64,000 bases of DNA from Burkholderia oklahomensis C6786 (GCF_000959365.1 NZ_CP009556.1:1488001-1552000); one strand, 5' to 3'. Positions 8,220-17,782 are shown, numbered from the stretch's first letter. A program made the numbers and translations. The notes: a model not told the origin generated them from the letters alone.

Positions 8220-8747
8220 ATGATGCACGGCGCCACGGTCGCCGCGGCCGCGTCTATCGCGATCGCGCTTCTTGCAACCGATTGCGCGGCGAGCGGTCCG
8301 CCCGCCGGCACCGATCCGGCACCGGGCGGCGCATCCGCCGAGCGTTTCGATCACGCGCCGCTGACGGCGCAGCGCGTCGACGTCTTTCGAGCGCAGCCGC
8401 CATCGGCGCCGGCCGCGGAGGCTTTGCCCGCGGCAGCGATGCCCGCGGTGGCAGCCGCGTCCGCCGCGCCGCCCGCGCCGCCCGCGCCGCTGCCCGTTTG
8501 GGACGTGCGCGCGTCCGACGGCACGATTCGCGGCGTATTGTCGCGCTGGACGCGCACGGCGGGCTGGCAGCTCGTCTGGGATGCGCCCGTCGATTTCAGC
8601 ATCGATGCACAGGCGACGCTGCGCGGCTCGTTCGAGGATGCGCTGCAAGCGCTCGTCGCGAGCCTCGGCCGCACGTCGACGCCGATCCAGGCGATTCTCT
8701 ATCAAGGCAATCACGTGTTGCGCGTCGTCGCGCAAGGAGCGGGCTGA
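8220..8747 (+). CDS. pilL: PilL/TcpQ-like pilus assembly protein
   Basis: A 175-residue exported protein: a signal-like amino end (ATVAAAASIAIALLATDCAA), an Ala/Pro-rich linker (about 50-90), and a carboxy domain (WDVRASDGTIRGVLSRWTRT, then WDAPVDFSIDAQATLRGSFE and YQGNHVLRVV). That domain resembles the TcpQ/PilL carboxy-terminal module that assists the secretin of type IVb pili. It is shorter than plasmid PilL. Its stop overlaps the pilN start (TGATG), the first link of a long coupled operon. There are two adjacent ATG codons at 8220 and 8223; the first is used. Confidence 0.78.
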   Translation: MMHGATVAAAASIAIALLATDCAASGPPAGTDPAPGGASAERFDHAPLTAQRVDVFRAQPPSAPAAEALPAAAMPAVAAASAAPPAPPAPLPVWDVRASDGTIRGVLSRWTRTAGWQLVWDAPVDFSIDAQATLRGSFEDALQALVASLGRTSTPIQAILYQGNHVLRVVAQGAG

Positions 8748-10507
8748 TGCGCGTCTTTCTGGCAATGTCGTTGCTGGCCGTCGCGCTGCTGAGCGGCTGC
8801 ACCGGGCTCAAAGGCGGCATCGAGCGGGACGTGCGGCGCGATTCGACCGAATCCGGCGCGCTGCTCCAGCGCACGGCCGCCGGCGACAACAACGTGCACG
8901 CGCTGTCGCCCGTCGTCGTCGACGGCGGACTGTGGGTGTCGGCGGGCGGCGTCAAGCTGCAGAGCGGCGAGCAGTTGCCCGCGCTCTTCGACGAGCCCGC
9001 GTCGTTCGACCGGTCGGTCTCTTCGTTGTCCGAATTCGCCGAGCAGATCGCGCGGCTCGCGCAGGTGCCGACGCAGGTCGCCGCGAGCGCGATGCAGGCG
9101 GCCGCGCGCGCGCAGCGCGGCGGCGGCGCGGACGGCGCCGCGCGCGGCGCGCCCGCGTTCCTCAACGCGGCGGGCGAGCGCTCGGTGCCGCCGCTGCCGC
9201 CCGGCATGCCGGGCGGCGCGTCGTCCGGCGGCGGCAAGCCGGGCGGCGGGGCGGGCGCGGACGGCGGCGGCGCGGGCACGTCGTTCGCGCCCGTGCGCAT
9301 CCTGTACACGGGCGGCACGCTGCGCGGCCTGCTCGACGCGGCGTGCGCGCGCTTCGGCGTCTTCTGGAAATACGAGCAGGGCACGATCCGCTTCTTCTTC
9401 ACCGATACCCGCACGTTCCAGGTCAACGCGATTCCCGGCGACTCGTCGCTGAACGCGTCGGTCGTGAGCGGCGCGACGAGCGACGGCGCGTCGGGCGGCT
9501 CGCAATCGGGCGGCGCGGGCGGGGGCGCGTCGTCCGGCGCGACGTCCGGCGCGACGAGTCTCACCGCGAACAACTCGGCGAACACCGCGGTCAATTCGCA
9601 ATTGTCCGTGTTCAACGGCTTGCAGGGCGCGATCCAGTCGATGCTGTCGCGCTACGGCAGCTCGGTTGCGTCGCCCGCGACCGGATCGATCTCGGTGACC
9701 GACACGCCCGACGTGCTCGAACGCGTCGCCGCGTTCATGGCGCAGCAGAATCGCGCGCTGTCGCGCCAGGTGCTGCTCAACGTGACCGTGCTGAGCGTGT
9801 CGCTGTCGGCGGGCGACGCGTACGGGATCGACTGGAGCCTCGTCTACCACACGCTGTCCGCGAAGTTCGGCATCGTCAACGCGTTCAAGCCGGTGTCGCT
9901 GACGCCGACCGCCGAGCTGTCCGCGACGGTGCTGAGCCCGACGAGCCGCTTCAACGGCACGAGTCTGCTGATTCGGGCGCTGTCGCAGCAGGGGCAGGTG
10001 CGGCGCAAGACGTCGGCGTCCGTCATGACGCTCAACAATCAGCCGGTGCCCGTGCAGGTGGCGACGCAGGTCGGCTATCTCGCGTCGGTGTCGACGACGA
10101 ATACCGCGAACGTCGGCTCGTCGACGGCGCTCACGCCGGGCTCGGTGACGACGGGCTTCAACATGACGCTCTTGCCGCACGTGCTCGACGACGGCACCGT
10201 GATGCTGCAGTTCTCGACGAACATTTCGTCGCTGCTCGCGCTGAAGAACGTGGCGAGCAGCACGGGGGGCGGCGCGATGCAGATCCAGACGCCCGACATC
10301 GACATGCGCAACTTCCTGCAGCGGGTCGCGATGAAATCGGGCGAGACGCTCGTCATCAGCGGCTACGAAGGCACGAACGATTCGCTCGACGAGCGCGGCG
10401 TCGGCGCGCCGAAGATGATCGCGCTCGGCGGCGGCTATGAAGCGCAGCGCGCGCGTGAGGTGATCGTGATCCTGATCACGCCCGTCACGCAGCGCGGCGG
10501 CGCCTGA
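8747..10507 (+). CDS. pilN: PilN outer-membrane lipoprotein secretin
   Basis: A 586-residue lipoprotein with lipobox LLSGC (Cys near residue 18). It forms the outer-membrane channel for the type IVb pilus. Order: amino-terminal region, a Gly/Pro/Ala-rich linker (about 125-180), N0/N1-like domains (RILYTGGTLRGLLDAACARFG), a Gly/Ser-rich loop (about 240-275), then a secretin core (VSVTDTPDVLERVAAFMAQQ-type block, TSASVMTLNNQPVPVQVA, TTGFNMTLLPHVLDDGTVML and the end motif VIVILITPVTQ). Length fits the PilN/BfpB class. It overlaps pilL and is followed by pilO after 11 bases. Confidence 0.9.
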   Translation: MRVFLAMSLLAVALLSGCTGLKGGIERDVRRDSTESGALLQRTAAGDNNVHALSPVVVDGGLWVSAGGVKLQSGEQLPALFDEPASFDRSVSSLSEFAEQIARLAQVPTQVAASAMQAAARAQRGGGADGAARGAPAFLNAAGERSVPPLPPGMPGGASSGGGKPGGGAGADGGGAGTSFAPVRILYTGGTLRGLLDAACARFGVFWKYEQGTIRFFFTDTRTFQVNAIPGDSSLNASVVSGATSDGASGGSQSGGAGGGASSGATSGATSLTANNSANTAVNSQLSVFNGLQGAIQSMLSRYGSSVASPATGSISVTDTPDVLERVAAFMAQQNRALSRQVLLNVTVLSVSLSAGDAYGIDWSLVYHTLSAKFGIVNAFKPVSLTPTAELSATVLSPTSRFNGTSLLIRALSQQGQVRRKTSASVMTLNNQPVPVQVATQVGYLASVSTTNTANVGSSTALTPGSVTTGFNMTLLPHVLDDGTVMLQFSTNISSLLALKNVASSTGGGAMQIQTPDIDMRNFLQRVAMKSGETLVISGYEGTNDSLDERGVGAPKMIALGGGYEAQRAREVIVILITPVTQRGGA

Positions 10508-10518
10508 CGAGGCGGACG

Positions 10519-11808
10519 ATGAGCGCGCAGGTCATTCAAATCGGCCGCCAGCGTTTCGTCGGCGGCCTGTTCTGGCAATCGCTGTCGAGGCGCAACGAGC
10601 TGCGCGCCGAAGCAGTCGAGCTCGCGAAGAAGCTGAAGTTCGACCTGATGGTGCTGCGGATCGATCGCGGCGTCGCGGCGGCGGGCTACGCGAACACGCG
10701 CGACGGCTTCGCGCCCGGGCATCTGTCGCTCGGCGCGATGGTGTCGCGCGCGATCGCGCTCGAAGGCGCGTTCTACAACGGACGCCGGCAGCCCGCGCCG
10801 AACTGGCTCGGCGCGTTCGCGCTGCCCGACGGACGCTGGGCGTACTTCGCGGTGCGCGACCACGCGTTCATGCCGAACGGCGACTGGGTCGGCAGCCGCG
10901 AAGAGGCGCTCGAGCGGCTGCATACCGATTACGCGTGGGGCGGCTGGAACGTCGTGATCGGCGAGCCGGAGCTCGAAAAGCAGGGCTTCCAGAATTTTCA
11001 GCCGAAGCGGCTCGACGATCTGCTGCCGCGCCGCGGCGGGCGGCCGCGCACCGAGCGCTGGTGGGCGCTCAGGCCCGTCGAGCGGCGCCTGTCGACGCGC
11101 GCCGCGCTGATCGCCGCGACGGCGGTGTGCGTCGCGGGCGGCGGCTTGCTCGCGTATTGGCATCATCGCGCGAAGGTCGAGGCCGACGAGCGCGAGGCGG
11201 CGCTCGCGCGCGTGCGCGCCGAGCTGGCCGCGCGGCAGGCGAAGAGCGGGCCCATCGCGCATCCGTGGGCGATGCTGCCCGACGCGATCGCGTTCGCGCG
11301 GGCGTGCGCCACGCGCTTCGGCCGGCTCGCGCCGGGCGGCTGGCGGCTCGACCGCTACGAATGCACGCCGGGCGTCGCGCATTACGCGTGGATGCGCAAC
11401 GGCTCGAACGTGCGCTACCTGCTCGCCGCGGAGCCCGCTGCGATCGTCGACACCGACGGCGAGCGCGCGACGCTCGACGTGCCGCTCACCGCGCCCACGG
11501 CGGACGACACCTCGCTCGTCGACGATTCGGCTGTCAGGACGCAACTTCTGTCGCGTCTCCAATTGCTGGACGCGGCCGCTAAACTGGACCAGCTGCCTGC
11601 CGATCAATCGTCGCGCGCGCCGCTCGCGAATCTCGCCCAGCAGGCGGCCGCCGCGCCTGCGTGGCATGCGTATCGGCTGAATGCGAGCTTGGGCGGCTTC
11701 GCGCCGCCCGAGTTCATGCGCGCGATCGACGTGCCGGGGCTGCGCGTGCAGCGCATCGCTTACCAGAACAATCAGTGGACTCTCGAAGGAGTGCTCTATG
11801 CGAAATAA
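10519..11808 (+). CDS. pilO: PilO type IVb pilus accessory protein
   Basis: A 429-residue protein beginning QVIQIGRQRFVGGLFWQSLS, typical of plasmid-type PilO. An amino-terminal cytoplasmic half (to about 190) is followed by one membrane segment (AALIAATAVCVAGGGLLAYW, about 195-214) and a periplasmic coiled-coil and beta region. PilO is an inner-membrane component of the assembly platform. It overlaps pilP by 11 bases. Confidence 0.87.
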   Translation: MSAQVIQIGRQRFVGGLFWQSLSRRNELRAEAVELAKKLKFDLMVLRIDRGVAAAGYANTRDGFAPGHLSLGAMVSRAIALEGAFYNGRRQPAPNWLGAFALPDGRWAYFAVRDHAFMPNGDWVGSREEALERLHTDYAWGGWNVVIGEPELEKQGFQNFQPKRLDDLLPRRGGRPRTERWWALRPVERRLSTRAALIAATAVCVAGGGLLAYWHHRAKVEADEREAALARVRAELAARQAKSGPIAHPWAMLPDAIAFARACATRFGRLAPGGWRLDRYECTPGVAHYAWMRNGSNVRYLLAAEPAAIVDTDGERATLDVPLTAPTADDTSLVDDSAVRTQLLSRLQLLDAAAKLDQLPADQSSRAPLANLAQQAAAAPAWHAYRLNASLGGFAPPEFMRAIDVPGLRVQRIAYQNNQWTLEGVLYAK

Positions 11809-12307
11809 TCGCGTCCGATCGATGCGCGCGCTCGGCTTGGCGCTCTTTGCCGGCGCCGCATGCGCGGCGGGGCCCGCGTCGTCCGACGACGGCGGCGCGA
11901 CCGCCGCGCGTCTCACGCAGCTTCAAAGCGAGACGGTGCTGTTGCAGGCGCAGTTGAAGAAGCTCGAGACCGAGCAGCAGGTGGCCGAGCGAACCGCGCA
12001 GCTCGCGCGCGCGCGCGGCGGCGCGCCGGCGGGGCAGCTCGCGGTGACGGCGATCGAAGGCGTCGGCAAGCGCGCGTTCGCGACGCTGCGGATGAACGGC
12101 GGCGCCGAGTTCGAAGTTGAGCGCGGCGACGCGCTGCCGGACGGCGGCCGCGTCGTCGCGATCGAGCCGCGCGCGGTCGTCGTGTCGAATCGCGGGCGCA
12201 CGTACCGGCTGTCGACGGCGGCGACGTTCGGCGGCAATCCGCCGCTGCCCGCCGAGGCGGCCGCGCCGCTGCCGACACTGCCCGCACTGTCCGCGAGCGG
12301 ATCATGA
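11798..12307 (+). CDS. pilP: PilP type IVb pilus assembly protein
   Basis: A 169-residue exported protein: signal peptide (about 1-26, ending near GAACAAG), a coiled coil rich in Gln/Leu/Glu (RLTQLQSETVLLQAQLKKLE), then a compact beta domain (VTAIEGVGKRAFATLRMNG, then FEVERGDALPDGGRVVAIEP) that matches plasmid PilP. It probably links the inner-membrane platform to PilN in the periplasm. GAAGGAG lies 6 bases upstream of the start. Its stop overlaps the pilQ start (ATGA). Confidence 0.85.
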   Translation: MRNNRVRSMRALGLALFAGAACAAGPASSDDGGATAARLTQLQSETVLLQAQLKKLETEQQVAERTAQLARARGGAPAGQLAVTAIEGVGKRAFATLRMNGGAEFEVERGDALPDGGRVVAIEPRAVVVSNRGRTYRLSTAATFGGNPPLPAEAAAPLPTLPALSASGS

Positions 12308-13914
12308 GCCAGGACGCGCAACGCCCAACCGGCGCGGCTCCGCGCGCGACGATGCACGCCGGCGCCGACGTCGCACAGCCGCCCGGCCCGCGCGCGGTCA
12401 GCGAGGCCGGCGATTTCGCCGCGAGCGTCGAGGAACGCAAGTTCGTCTGCCTGTTCGACGACGGCCGGCTGTTGATCGCCGAAGGCCACGAGATGAATCC
12501 GTTCGTGCTGTCGTATCGCGCGCGGCTCGACCGGATGGGCCGGCCGTACCGGCCGACGCCCGCCACGCTGATGCAGGTGCGCGAGGCGTACCGGCACGGC
12601 GGCGCGGGCGGCGGCGAGCGGCTCGATCACACGGTGATGCAGGTGCTTGCGAAGGAGCTGATCGGCCGCGCGTGCCGCGAGCGCGCGTCCGACGTCCACA
12701 TCCGCGTGCGCCGCTTCAGCACCGAGGTCTATTTCCGCATCCACAACGAGCTCGTGCGCGTGAACGAGCACACGCGCGAGCACGGCGAGCGGCTGCTCGC
12801 GACGCTGTACGGCGCGATGACGACCGTGTCGGACAACAGCTACCGGCCGAGCGAGCGGCAGGACGCGAGCATCGGCGACCGCGACAAGCTGCCGGACGAC
12901 CTGTACGGCGTGCGGATCGCGACGACGCCGACGAGCGAAGGCAGCCTGATGGTGCTGCGGCTCCTCTACAACGACGCGGGCGACGCGACCGATCTCGCCG
13001 CGCTCGGCTTCGCGCCCGAGCACGTCGCGGCGTTCCGCGCGCTGCGCGTGCAGCCGCACGGCATGAACATCATCAGCGGCCCGACGGGCTCCGGCAAGTC
13101 GACGACGCTTCAGCGGATGCTCACCGCGCAGATCGACGAATCGCGCGGCAGCCTGCACGTGATCACGGTCGAAGATCCGATCGAATACCCGATCGACGGC
13201 GCGGTGCAGACGCCCGTCGCGAACGCGCAGACCGAGGAGGCCCGCGCGCTCGCGTTCGCGGCGGCGATCACGAACGCGATGCGGCTCGATCCGGACACGA
13301 TCATGATCGGCGAGATCCGCGACCGCGCGTCGGGGCAGACGGCGCTGCGCGCATCGATGACGGGCCACCAGGTCTGGACGACCGTGCACGCGAACAGCGC
13401 GCTCGCGATCGCCGACCGCCTGATCGATCTCGGCCTGCATGCGCGGATGATCACCGATCACACGGTGATCTCCGGCCTCATCAGCCAGCGTCTCGTGAAG
13501 CTCCTGTGCCCGCATTGCAAGCTGCGGCTCGCCGATCATCCGGACAGGGTCGACCCGGGCCTCTTCGCGCGGCTGCGGCTCGCGCTCGACGGCCGGATGC
13601 AGGACGTGTGCATCTCGGGCGACGGCTGCGCGCACTGCCGCGAGGTCGGCACGATCGGCCGCACGGTCGTCGCCGAAGTGATCCTGCCCGATGCGCGGCT
13701 GTTCGAGTACCTGCGCGAAGGCGACAAGGTCGGCGCGCTCGAGTACTGGACCCGCACGCTCGGCGGGACGACGCTCGCCGCGCACGCGCTGCGCAAGGTC
13801 GCGGCGGGGCTCGTCGATCCGCGCGGCGTCGAGCGGGTGGTCGGCACGCTCGCGCCGGTCGCGGGCGAAGCGCGGCAGCAGCTGTCGCTCGTCGGATTCA
13901 GCTATGGCACTTGA
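12304..13914 (+). CDS. pilQ: PilQ extension ATPase (type IVb)
   Basis: A 536-residue GspE/PulE-type ATPase that powers pilin polymerisation (in R64 nomenclature PilQ is the ATPase, not the secretin). Motifs: Walker A GPTGSGKSTT, Asp box HVITVEDPIEYPI, Walker B DTIMIGEIRDRAS, His box VWTTVHANS, and a cysteine cluster (LCPHCK and CAHC, about 400-445) likely to hold zinc. The arginine-rich RERASDVHIRVRR lies ahead of the core. It overlaps pilP by 4 bases and pilR by 11. Confidence 0.92.
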   Translation: MSQDAQRPTGAAPRATMHAGADVAQPPGPRAVSEAGDFAASVEERKFVCLFDDGRLLIAEGHEMNPFVLSYRARLDRMGRPYRPTPATLMQVREAYRHGGAGGGERLDHTVMQVLAKELIGRACRERASDVHIRVRRFSTEVYFRIHNELVRVNEHTREHGERLLATLYGAMTTVSDNSYRPSERQDASIGDRDKLPDDLYGVRIATTPTSEGSLMVLRLLYNDAGDATDLAALGFAPEHVAAFRALRVQPHGMNIISGPTGSGKSTTLQRMLTAQIDESRGSLHVITVEDPIEYPIDGAVQTPVANAQTEEARALAFAAAITNAMRLDPDTIMIGEIRDRASGQTALRASMTGHQVWTTVHANSALAIADRLIDLGLHARMITDHTVISGLISQRLVKLLCPHCKLRLADHPDRVDPGLFARLRLALDGRMQDVCISGDGCAHCREVGTIGRTVVAEVILPDARLFEYLREGDKVGALEYWTRTLGGTTLAAHALRKVAAGLVDPRGVERVVGTLAPVAGEARQQLSLVGFSYGT

Positions 13915-14980
13915 GCTGAATCGCCGCTGGGCGAAGCTCTACCTGAACGCCGACGAGCGGCTGCGCATCTATCGCAAGATCGCGAAGATGCTCGGCAACG
14001 GGCTGCCGCTCCTCAAGGTGCTCGAGGAGCTCGAATGGCGCGCGTCGCACGAGGGCCGCAAGCCGCGCGAGGCGCTCGCGATCGTGTTGTCCGACTGGCG
14101 CTTCGCGGTGCAGAACGGCCGCATGCTGTCCGAGGCGATGGAATCGTGGGTGCCCGCGACCGAGCAGATGATCGTCGCGGCGGGCGAGCAGGCGGGGCGC
14201 ATCGAGGATGCGCTCGCGTCGGTCGCCGACATCGTGCAGTCGAGCCGCAAGATCCGCCGCGCGGTCACGGGCGGCGTCGCGTATCCGATCGGGCTCGTCG
14301 TGATGGTGATCGGCTACCTGTACCTGTTCGGCACGCACGTGATCCCGAAATTCGCATTGATCGCCGATCCTTCGCACTGGCGCGGCGCCGCGCGCTCGCT
14401 GTATCTGATGTCGCTGTTCGTGCAGGGCTGGATGCTCGTCGTCGTCGCGCTGCTCGCCGCGTGCGCCGTCGCGCTCGCCTGGTCGCTGCCGCGCTGGCGC
14501 GGCCCGCTGCGCATCTACGCGGATCGCGTGCCGCCCTATTCGATCTATCGGCTCGTCGCGGGCAGCGGCTTTCTGATCGCGTTCTCGGCGCTGCAGGCGT
14601 CCGGCGTGACGGTCGAGAAGGCGCTCCTGAAGATCGGCGCGGTCGCGGGGCCGTGGCTGCGCGAGCGGATCGACGACACGCTGATCGGCGTGAAGTCGGG
14701 CCTCAACGCGGGCGAGGCGCTGTTGAACACCGGCTATCAGTTTCCGTCGCGCGAGATCGTCGAGGACCTGTGCATCTACGCCGAATACGGCGGCTTCGAC
14801 GCGGCGCTCAAGATGCTCGCCGACGAATGGCTCGAGGAGGGCGTCACCCGGATCGCCGCGCAGATGCGCGTGCTGAACGGCATCGCGATCGTCGCGCTGG
14901 CCCTGCTGATCGGCTGGCTCGTGACGGGCTTCTTCGGCATCCAGCAGGAAATCGCCGCGATGACGCGCGCGATGCATTGA
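13904..14980 (+). CDS. pilR: PilR inner-membrane platform protein (GspF-like)
   Basis: A 358-residue polytopic protein with two GspF-type repeats. The first has ERLRIYRKIAKMLGNGLPLL and EQMIVAAGEQAGRIEDAL. Three or four membrane segments are visible, near AYPIGLVVMVIGYLYLFGTH (about 125-145), LVVVALLAACAVALAWSL (about 180-200) and GIAIVALALLIGWLVTGFFG (about 330-350). It anchors the ATPase to the pilus base. The start overlaps the pilQ end by 11 bases. Confidence 0.9.
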   Translation: MALELNRRWAKLYLNADERLRIYRKIAKMLGNGLPLLKVLEELEWRASHEGRKPREALAIVLSDWRFAVQNGRMLSEAMESWVPATEQMIVAAGEQAGRIEDALASVADIVQSSRKIRRAVTGGVAYPIGLVVMVIGYLYLFGTHVIPKFALIADPSHWRGAARSLYLMSLFVQGWMLVVVALLAACAVALAWSLPRWRGPLRIYADRVPPYSIYRLVAGSGFLIAFSALQASGVTVEKALLKIGAVAGPWLRERIDDTLIGVKSGLNAGEALLNTGYQFPSREIVEDLCIYAEYGGFDAALKMLADEWLEEGVTRIAAQMRVLNGIAIVALALLIGWLVTGFFGIQQEIAAMTRAMH

Positions 14981-15012
14981 CGTCGCGCATTTTCAATTCA
15001 GGAGAATTCAAC

Positions 15013-15570
15013 ATGAAACCACTCGCCGCACACCCTGCCTATCGACACGAGCCGGCGTTCTGCCGACGCCACCGCAAGGAGCGCGGCGCGTCGCTGCTCG
15101 AGAGCATCGCGTATCTCGGCGTCGCCGCGATCGTGATCGTCGGCGCGATCGCGCTGCTCGGGTCGGCGTTTTCGAGTGCGAATACGAACCGGCTCGCCGA
15201 AGAATTGAACGCGATTCAGACAGGGACCAAGAAGCTCTATATGGGACAGGTGAACAATTATGGGAATGATTCGCTGAACGCAAACCTGATTGCGGCGAAA
15301 GTGTTTCCGAGCACGCTGCCTACCGGGAACAACAACGACGCCGTATCGAACGCATGGGGGGGAGCCGTTACGGTGACGGGGAGCGGGCAGACCTTTACGG
15401 TTCAGTACACGAACGTCCCGCGCGACGTCTGCATCAACACGCTGACGGCGGGCGGCAACTGGCAGTCGGTCGCGATCGGCGGGAACGCGGCGATCAACTA
15501 TCCGGTGTCGCCGACCGACGCAACGGCGAACTGCGTGGACAGCGCGACGATCGTCTGGACGTCGAACTGA
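15013..15570 (+). CDS. pilS: PilS major prepilin (type IVb)
   Basis: A 185-residue prepilin with a long 25-residue leader ending KERG. The mature protein starts ASLLE, with the conserved Glu at +5, then a hydrophobic spine SIAYLGVAAIVIVGAIALLG. A long leader and non-Met/Phe start suit class b pilins. Two cysteines (RDVCINT and TANCVDS) flank a carboxy-terminal loop that could form the usual D-region disulfide. GGAG lies just upstream. No prepilin peptidase gene (pilU) is in the window, so processing must rely on an enzyme elsewhere. Confidence 0.9.
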   Translation: MKPLAAHPAYRHEPAFCRRHRKERGASLLESIAYLGVAAIVIVGAIALLGSAFSSANTNRLAEELNAIQTGTKKLYMGQVNNYGNDSLNANLIAAKVFPSTLPTGNNNDAVSNAWGGAVTVTGSGQTFTVQYTNVPRDVCINTLTAGGNWQSVAIGGNAAINYPVSPTDATANCVDSATIVWTSN

Positions 15571-15606
15571 CGCCGCCCGGCCTTTTCGTCATCGCTCGCG
15601 TCGTTC

Positions 15607-16086
15607 ATGTACGCCTTCGCCGCCGCCTTGGCCTTCACGTCGCTCGTCGCCGTCTACGCGACGCTGCAAGGCCCGTCCGCCGTTCCCGCGCTGCAGCCGT
15701 CGCGCACCGCGCAGGCCCTCGCCGACAACCTCGCCGTCTACCGGCTGGCCGCGCTCGACTACGCGCGCCTGCATCCGGGCACGCGCGGCGCGGTGCCGAA
15801 CGCGCAGCTCGCGTTTCCTTCGTGGTATCCGGGCGCGAATCCGCTTTGGCGCAACTACATCGCGGGCGGCACCGTCGTCGCGTATGCGGTGTCGATGCCG
15901 CCCGTGAACATCGCGGGCGAAATCGAAGCGCTCGCGGACGGCTCGCTGTTCGCGGGCGTCGCGTACCGCGGCGCGGTCGTGCATCCGGGCTTCGCGAACC
16001 CGAACGCGCCGGCGAACGGCGTGCCGCTGCCGGCCGGGCTGACGATCGTGAACGGCGTGCCGGTTTGGATGGGGCAAGCCTACTGA
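15607..16086 (+). CDS. pilM: PilM type IVb pilus protein
   Basis: A 159-residue protein with an amino-terminal membrane anchor (AFAAALAFTSLVAVYATLQG) followed by a periplasmic domain with FPSWYPGANPLWRNYIAGG and a final VPVWMGQAY. The layout fits the plasmid-type PilM family, which is required for thin-pilus assembly with uncertain function. This is unrelated to the actin-like PilM of type IVa pili. Its stop overlaps the pilV start (TGATG). Confidence 0.75.
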   Translation: MYAFAAALAFTSLVAVYATLQGPSAVPALQPSRTAQALADNLAVYRLAALDYARLHPGTRGAVPNAQLAFPSWYPGANPLWRNYIAGGTVVAYAVSMPPVNIAGEIEALADGSLFAGVAYRGAVVHPGFANPNAPANGVPLPAGLTIVNGVPVWMGQAY

Positions 16087-17771
16087 TGCGTTTCCCGCCT
16101 TCCCGCCGCCGCGCACGCGGCTTCGCGCTGATCGAGATGCTCGGCGCGCTCGCGATCGCCGCGCTGATGCTGGCCGGCATCGCGATGATGATGGACACGT
16201 CGCTCGACGACGTGCGCGCGCAGCAGGCCGCGCAGTACCAGGCGCAGGTGACCGCCGCGGCGACGCGCGCGCTCAAGCGCGACTACGATGCGTGGTTGCA
16301 GCGCGCGAACACGCAGACGCCCGTCGTGATGACGCTTGTCGATTTGCAGTCGACGAGCGACCTGCCGGCCGCGATTCAGCCGAGAAACGCATACGGCCAG
16401 CACACATGCGTGCTCGTCAAGCGGACCGCGAGCGGCGCGGGGCTCGACGCGCTCGTCGTGACGACGGGCGGTGAGACGATCGCCGACAAGGAGCTCGGGC
16501 TCGTCGCCGCGAGCGCGGGGCCGGGCGGCGGCTCGGTCGCCGAGAGCGCGCCGAAGCTCGCGCGCGGTGCGTTCGACGCATGGCGCGTGCCGCTCGACAC
16601 GTTCCTCGGCGGCAGCTCGCCGAAATGCGATCCGGCCGACGCCGCGCCGCCGAACGCCGGCCACCTCGCGAGCGAGATCTTCTTTAACGGCCCGGGCCAG
16701 CAGATCAACAGCGATTATCTGTACCGTGTCGGCGTCGGTGGCCATCCGGAGGCGAACGCGATGCAGGTGCCGATCTGGCTCACGCACACGTTCGTCGCGG
16801 GGAGCGCGGACGCGGCGAACTGCGGGACGACCGGCAGCTACGCGAACGGCAAGCTCGGCGCCGATGCGAACGGCAATCTGCTGAGCTGCAAGAGCGGCGT
16901 GTGGCGCGGCGCGGGCGGGCACTGGAAGGATCCCGTCGAGACGGCCGACGCGCTGCCCGGCGATGCATCCAACGAGGTCGGCGACGTGCGTCTGACGCTC
17001 GACACGTTCCGTGCATTCGCGTGGACGGGCGGCGGCTGGCAGGCGCTCGCGATCGACCGCGACGGCAACATGATCGTGCCCGGCATCGTCGCGGCGAACC
17101 AGCTCGAGATCACCGGCAGCGTCGTCGTCAACACGCCGTGCTCGCCCGATCCGCAGCGGCCGACCGCGGGGCTCGTGTCGATGGGCCAGGACGGGCAGGT
17201 GCTGTCGTGCCAGAACGGCAAGTGGCTGCCGCAGTCGGGGATCAAGGTCGGCGATACCGATATCGCCTGCGAGATTCTGATGGAGACGCCCGGCGCCACC
17301 GACTTCGGACAATGTTCGAATGTCTACCGCGGTCCCTATCCGAATCCGCCGCTCGTCACGTACGAGCCGGACGGCACCTACACCTACACGATCAAGCGTC
17401 CGGTCAAGCTCGACAACAACGGGCTCATTTCGGTGAGCGCCTACATGCACATGAGCTATGCGACCTGTGCGCAGAAGGGGCGCGAGGGGCAGATGCGTCT
17501 CGTCGTCGAGATCGTCGACGTCCAGACCGGCAATGCGATCGCGCACGGCGAGGCGCAATCGCCGAAGCTGCTCGAGGACGCCGCGACCATCAACGTCACG
17601 CTGAACCAGGCCGCCGAGCCTCGCCGGGGCTACACGGTCGTGCTGGCAAGCAAATGGGCGACTTACGACAGCTTCGCGAAGACGCCCTGGCAGTCGAGCT
17701 ACTGCAGCGGCGGCCAGACGTTCCTCCAGACGCCGCTCGCCACCGGCTGGACCATCAATTCGTTCTATTGA
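16086..17771 (+). CDS. pilV: PilV minor pilin / tip adhesin
   Basis: A 561-residue prepilin-like protein: a 12-residue basic leader ending RARG, mature start FALIE (Glu at +5), and a hydrophobic spine (MLGALAIAALMLAGIAMMMD). The long body is rich in Gly/Asn/Ala, with cysteine pairs in the middle. PilV sits at the tip of R64 thin pili and recognises recipient surfaces. Unlike in R64, I see no inverted pilV segments or recombinase downstream, so the carboxy end appears fixed. A 10-bp-stem hairpin follows 11 bases after the stop. Confidence 0.85.
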   Translation: MRFPPSRRRARGFALIEMLGALAIAALMLAGIAMMMDTSLDDVRAQQAAQYQAQVTAAATRALKRDYDAWLQRANTQTPVVMTLVDLQSTSDLPAAIQPRNAYGQHTCVLVKRTASGAGLDALVVTTGGETIADKELGLVAASAGPGGGSVAESAPKLARGAFDAWRVPLDTFLGGSSPKCDPADAAPPNAGHLASEIFFNGPGQQINSDYLYRVGVGGHPEANAMQVPIWLTHTFVAGSADAANCGTTGSYANGKLGADANGNLLSCKSGVWRGAGGHWKDPVETADALPGDASNEVGDVRLTLDTFRAFAWTGGGWQALAIDRDGNMIVPGIVAANQLEITGSVVVNTPCSPDPQRPTAGLVSMGQDGQVLSCQNGKWLPQSGIKVGDTDIACEILMETPGATDFGQCSNVYRGPYPNPPLVTYEPDGTYTYTIKRPVKLDNNGLISVSAYMHMSYATCAQKGREGQMRLVVEIVDVQTGNAIAHGEAQSPKLLEDAATINVTLNQAAEPRRGYTVVLASKWATYDSFAKTPWQSSYCSGGQTFLQTPLATGWTINSFY

Positions 17772-17782
17772 ACGGACCTTCG

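Noticed and set aside
6968..10507. A plus-strand open frame of 1179 codons spanning the pilT antisense and pilN
   Set aside because: Only the last part (from 8747) is real protein, with a lipobox start and secretin motifs. The upstream part is antisense of pilT and intergenic sequence.
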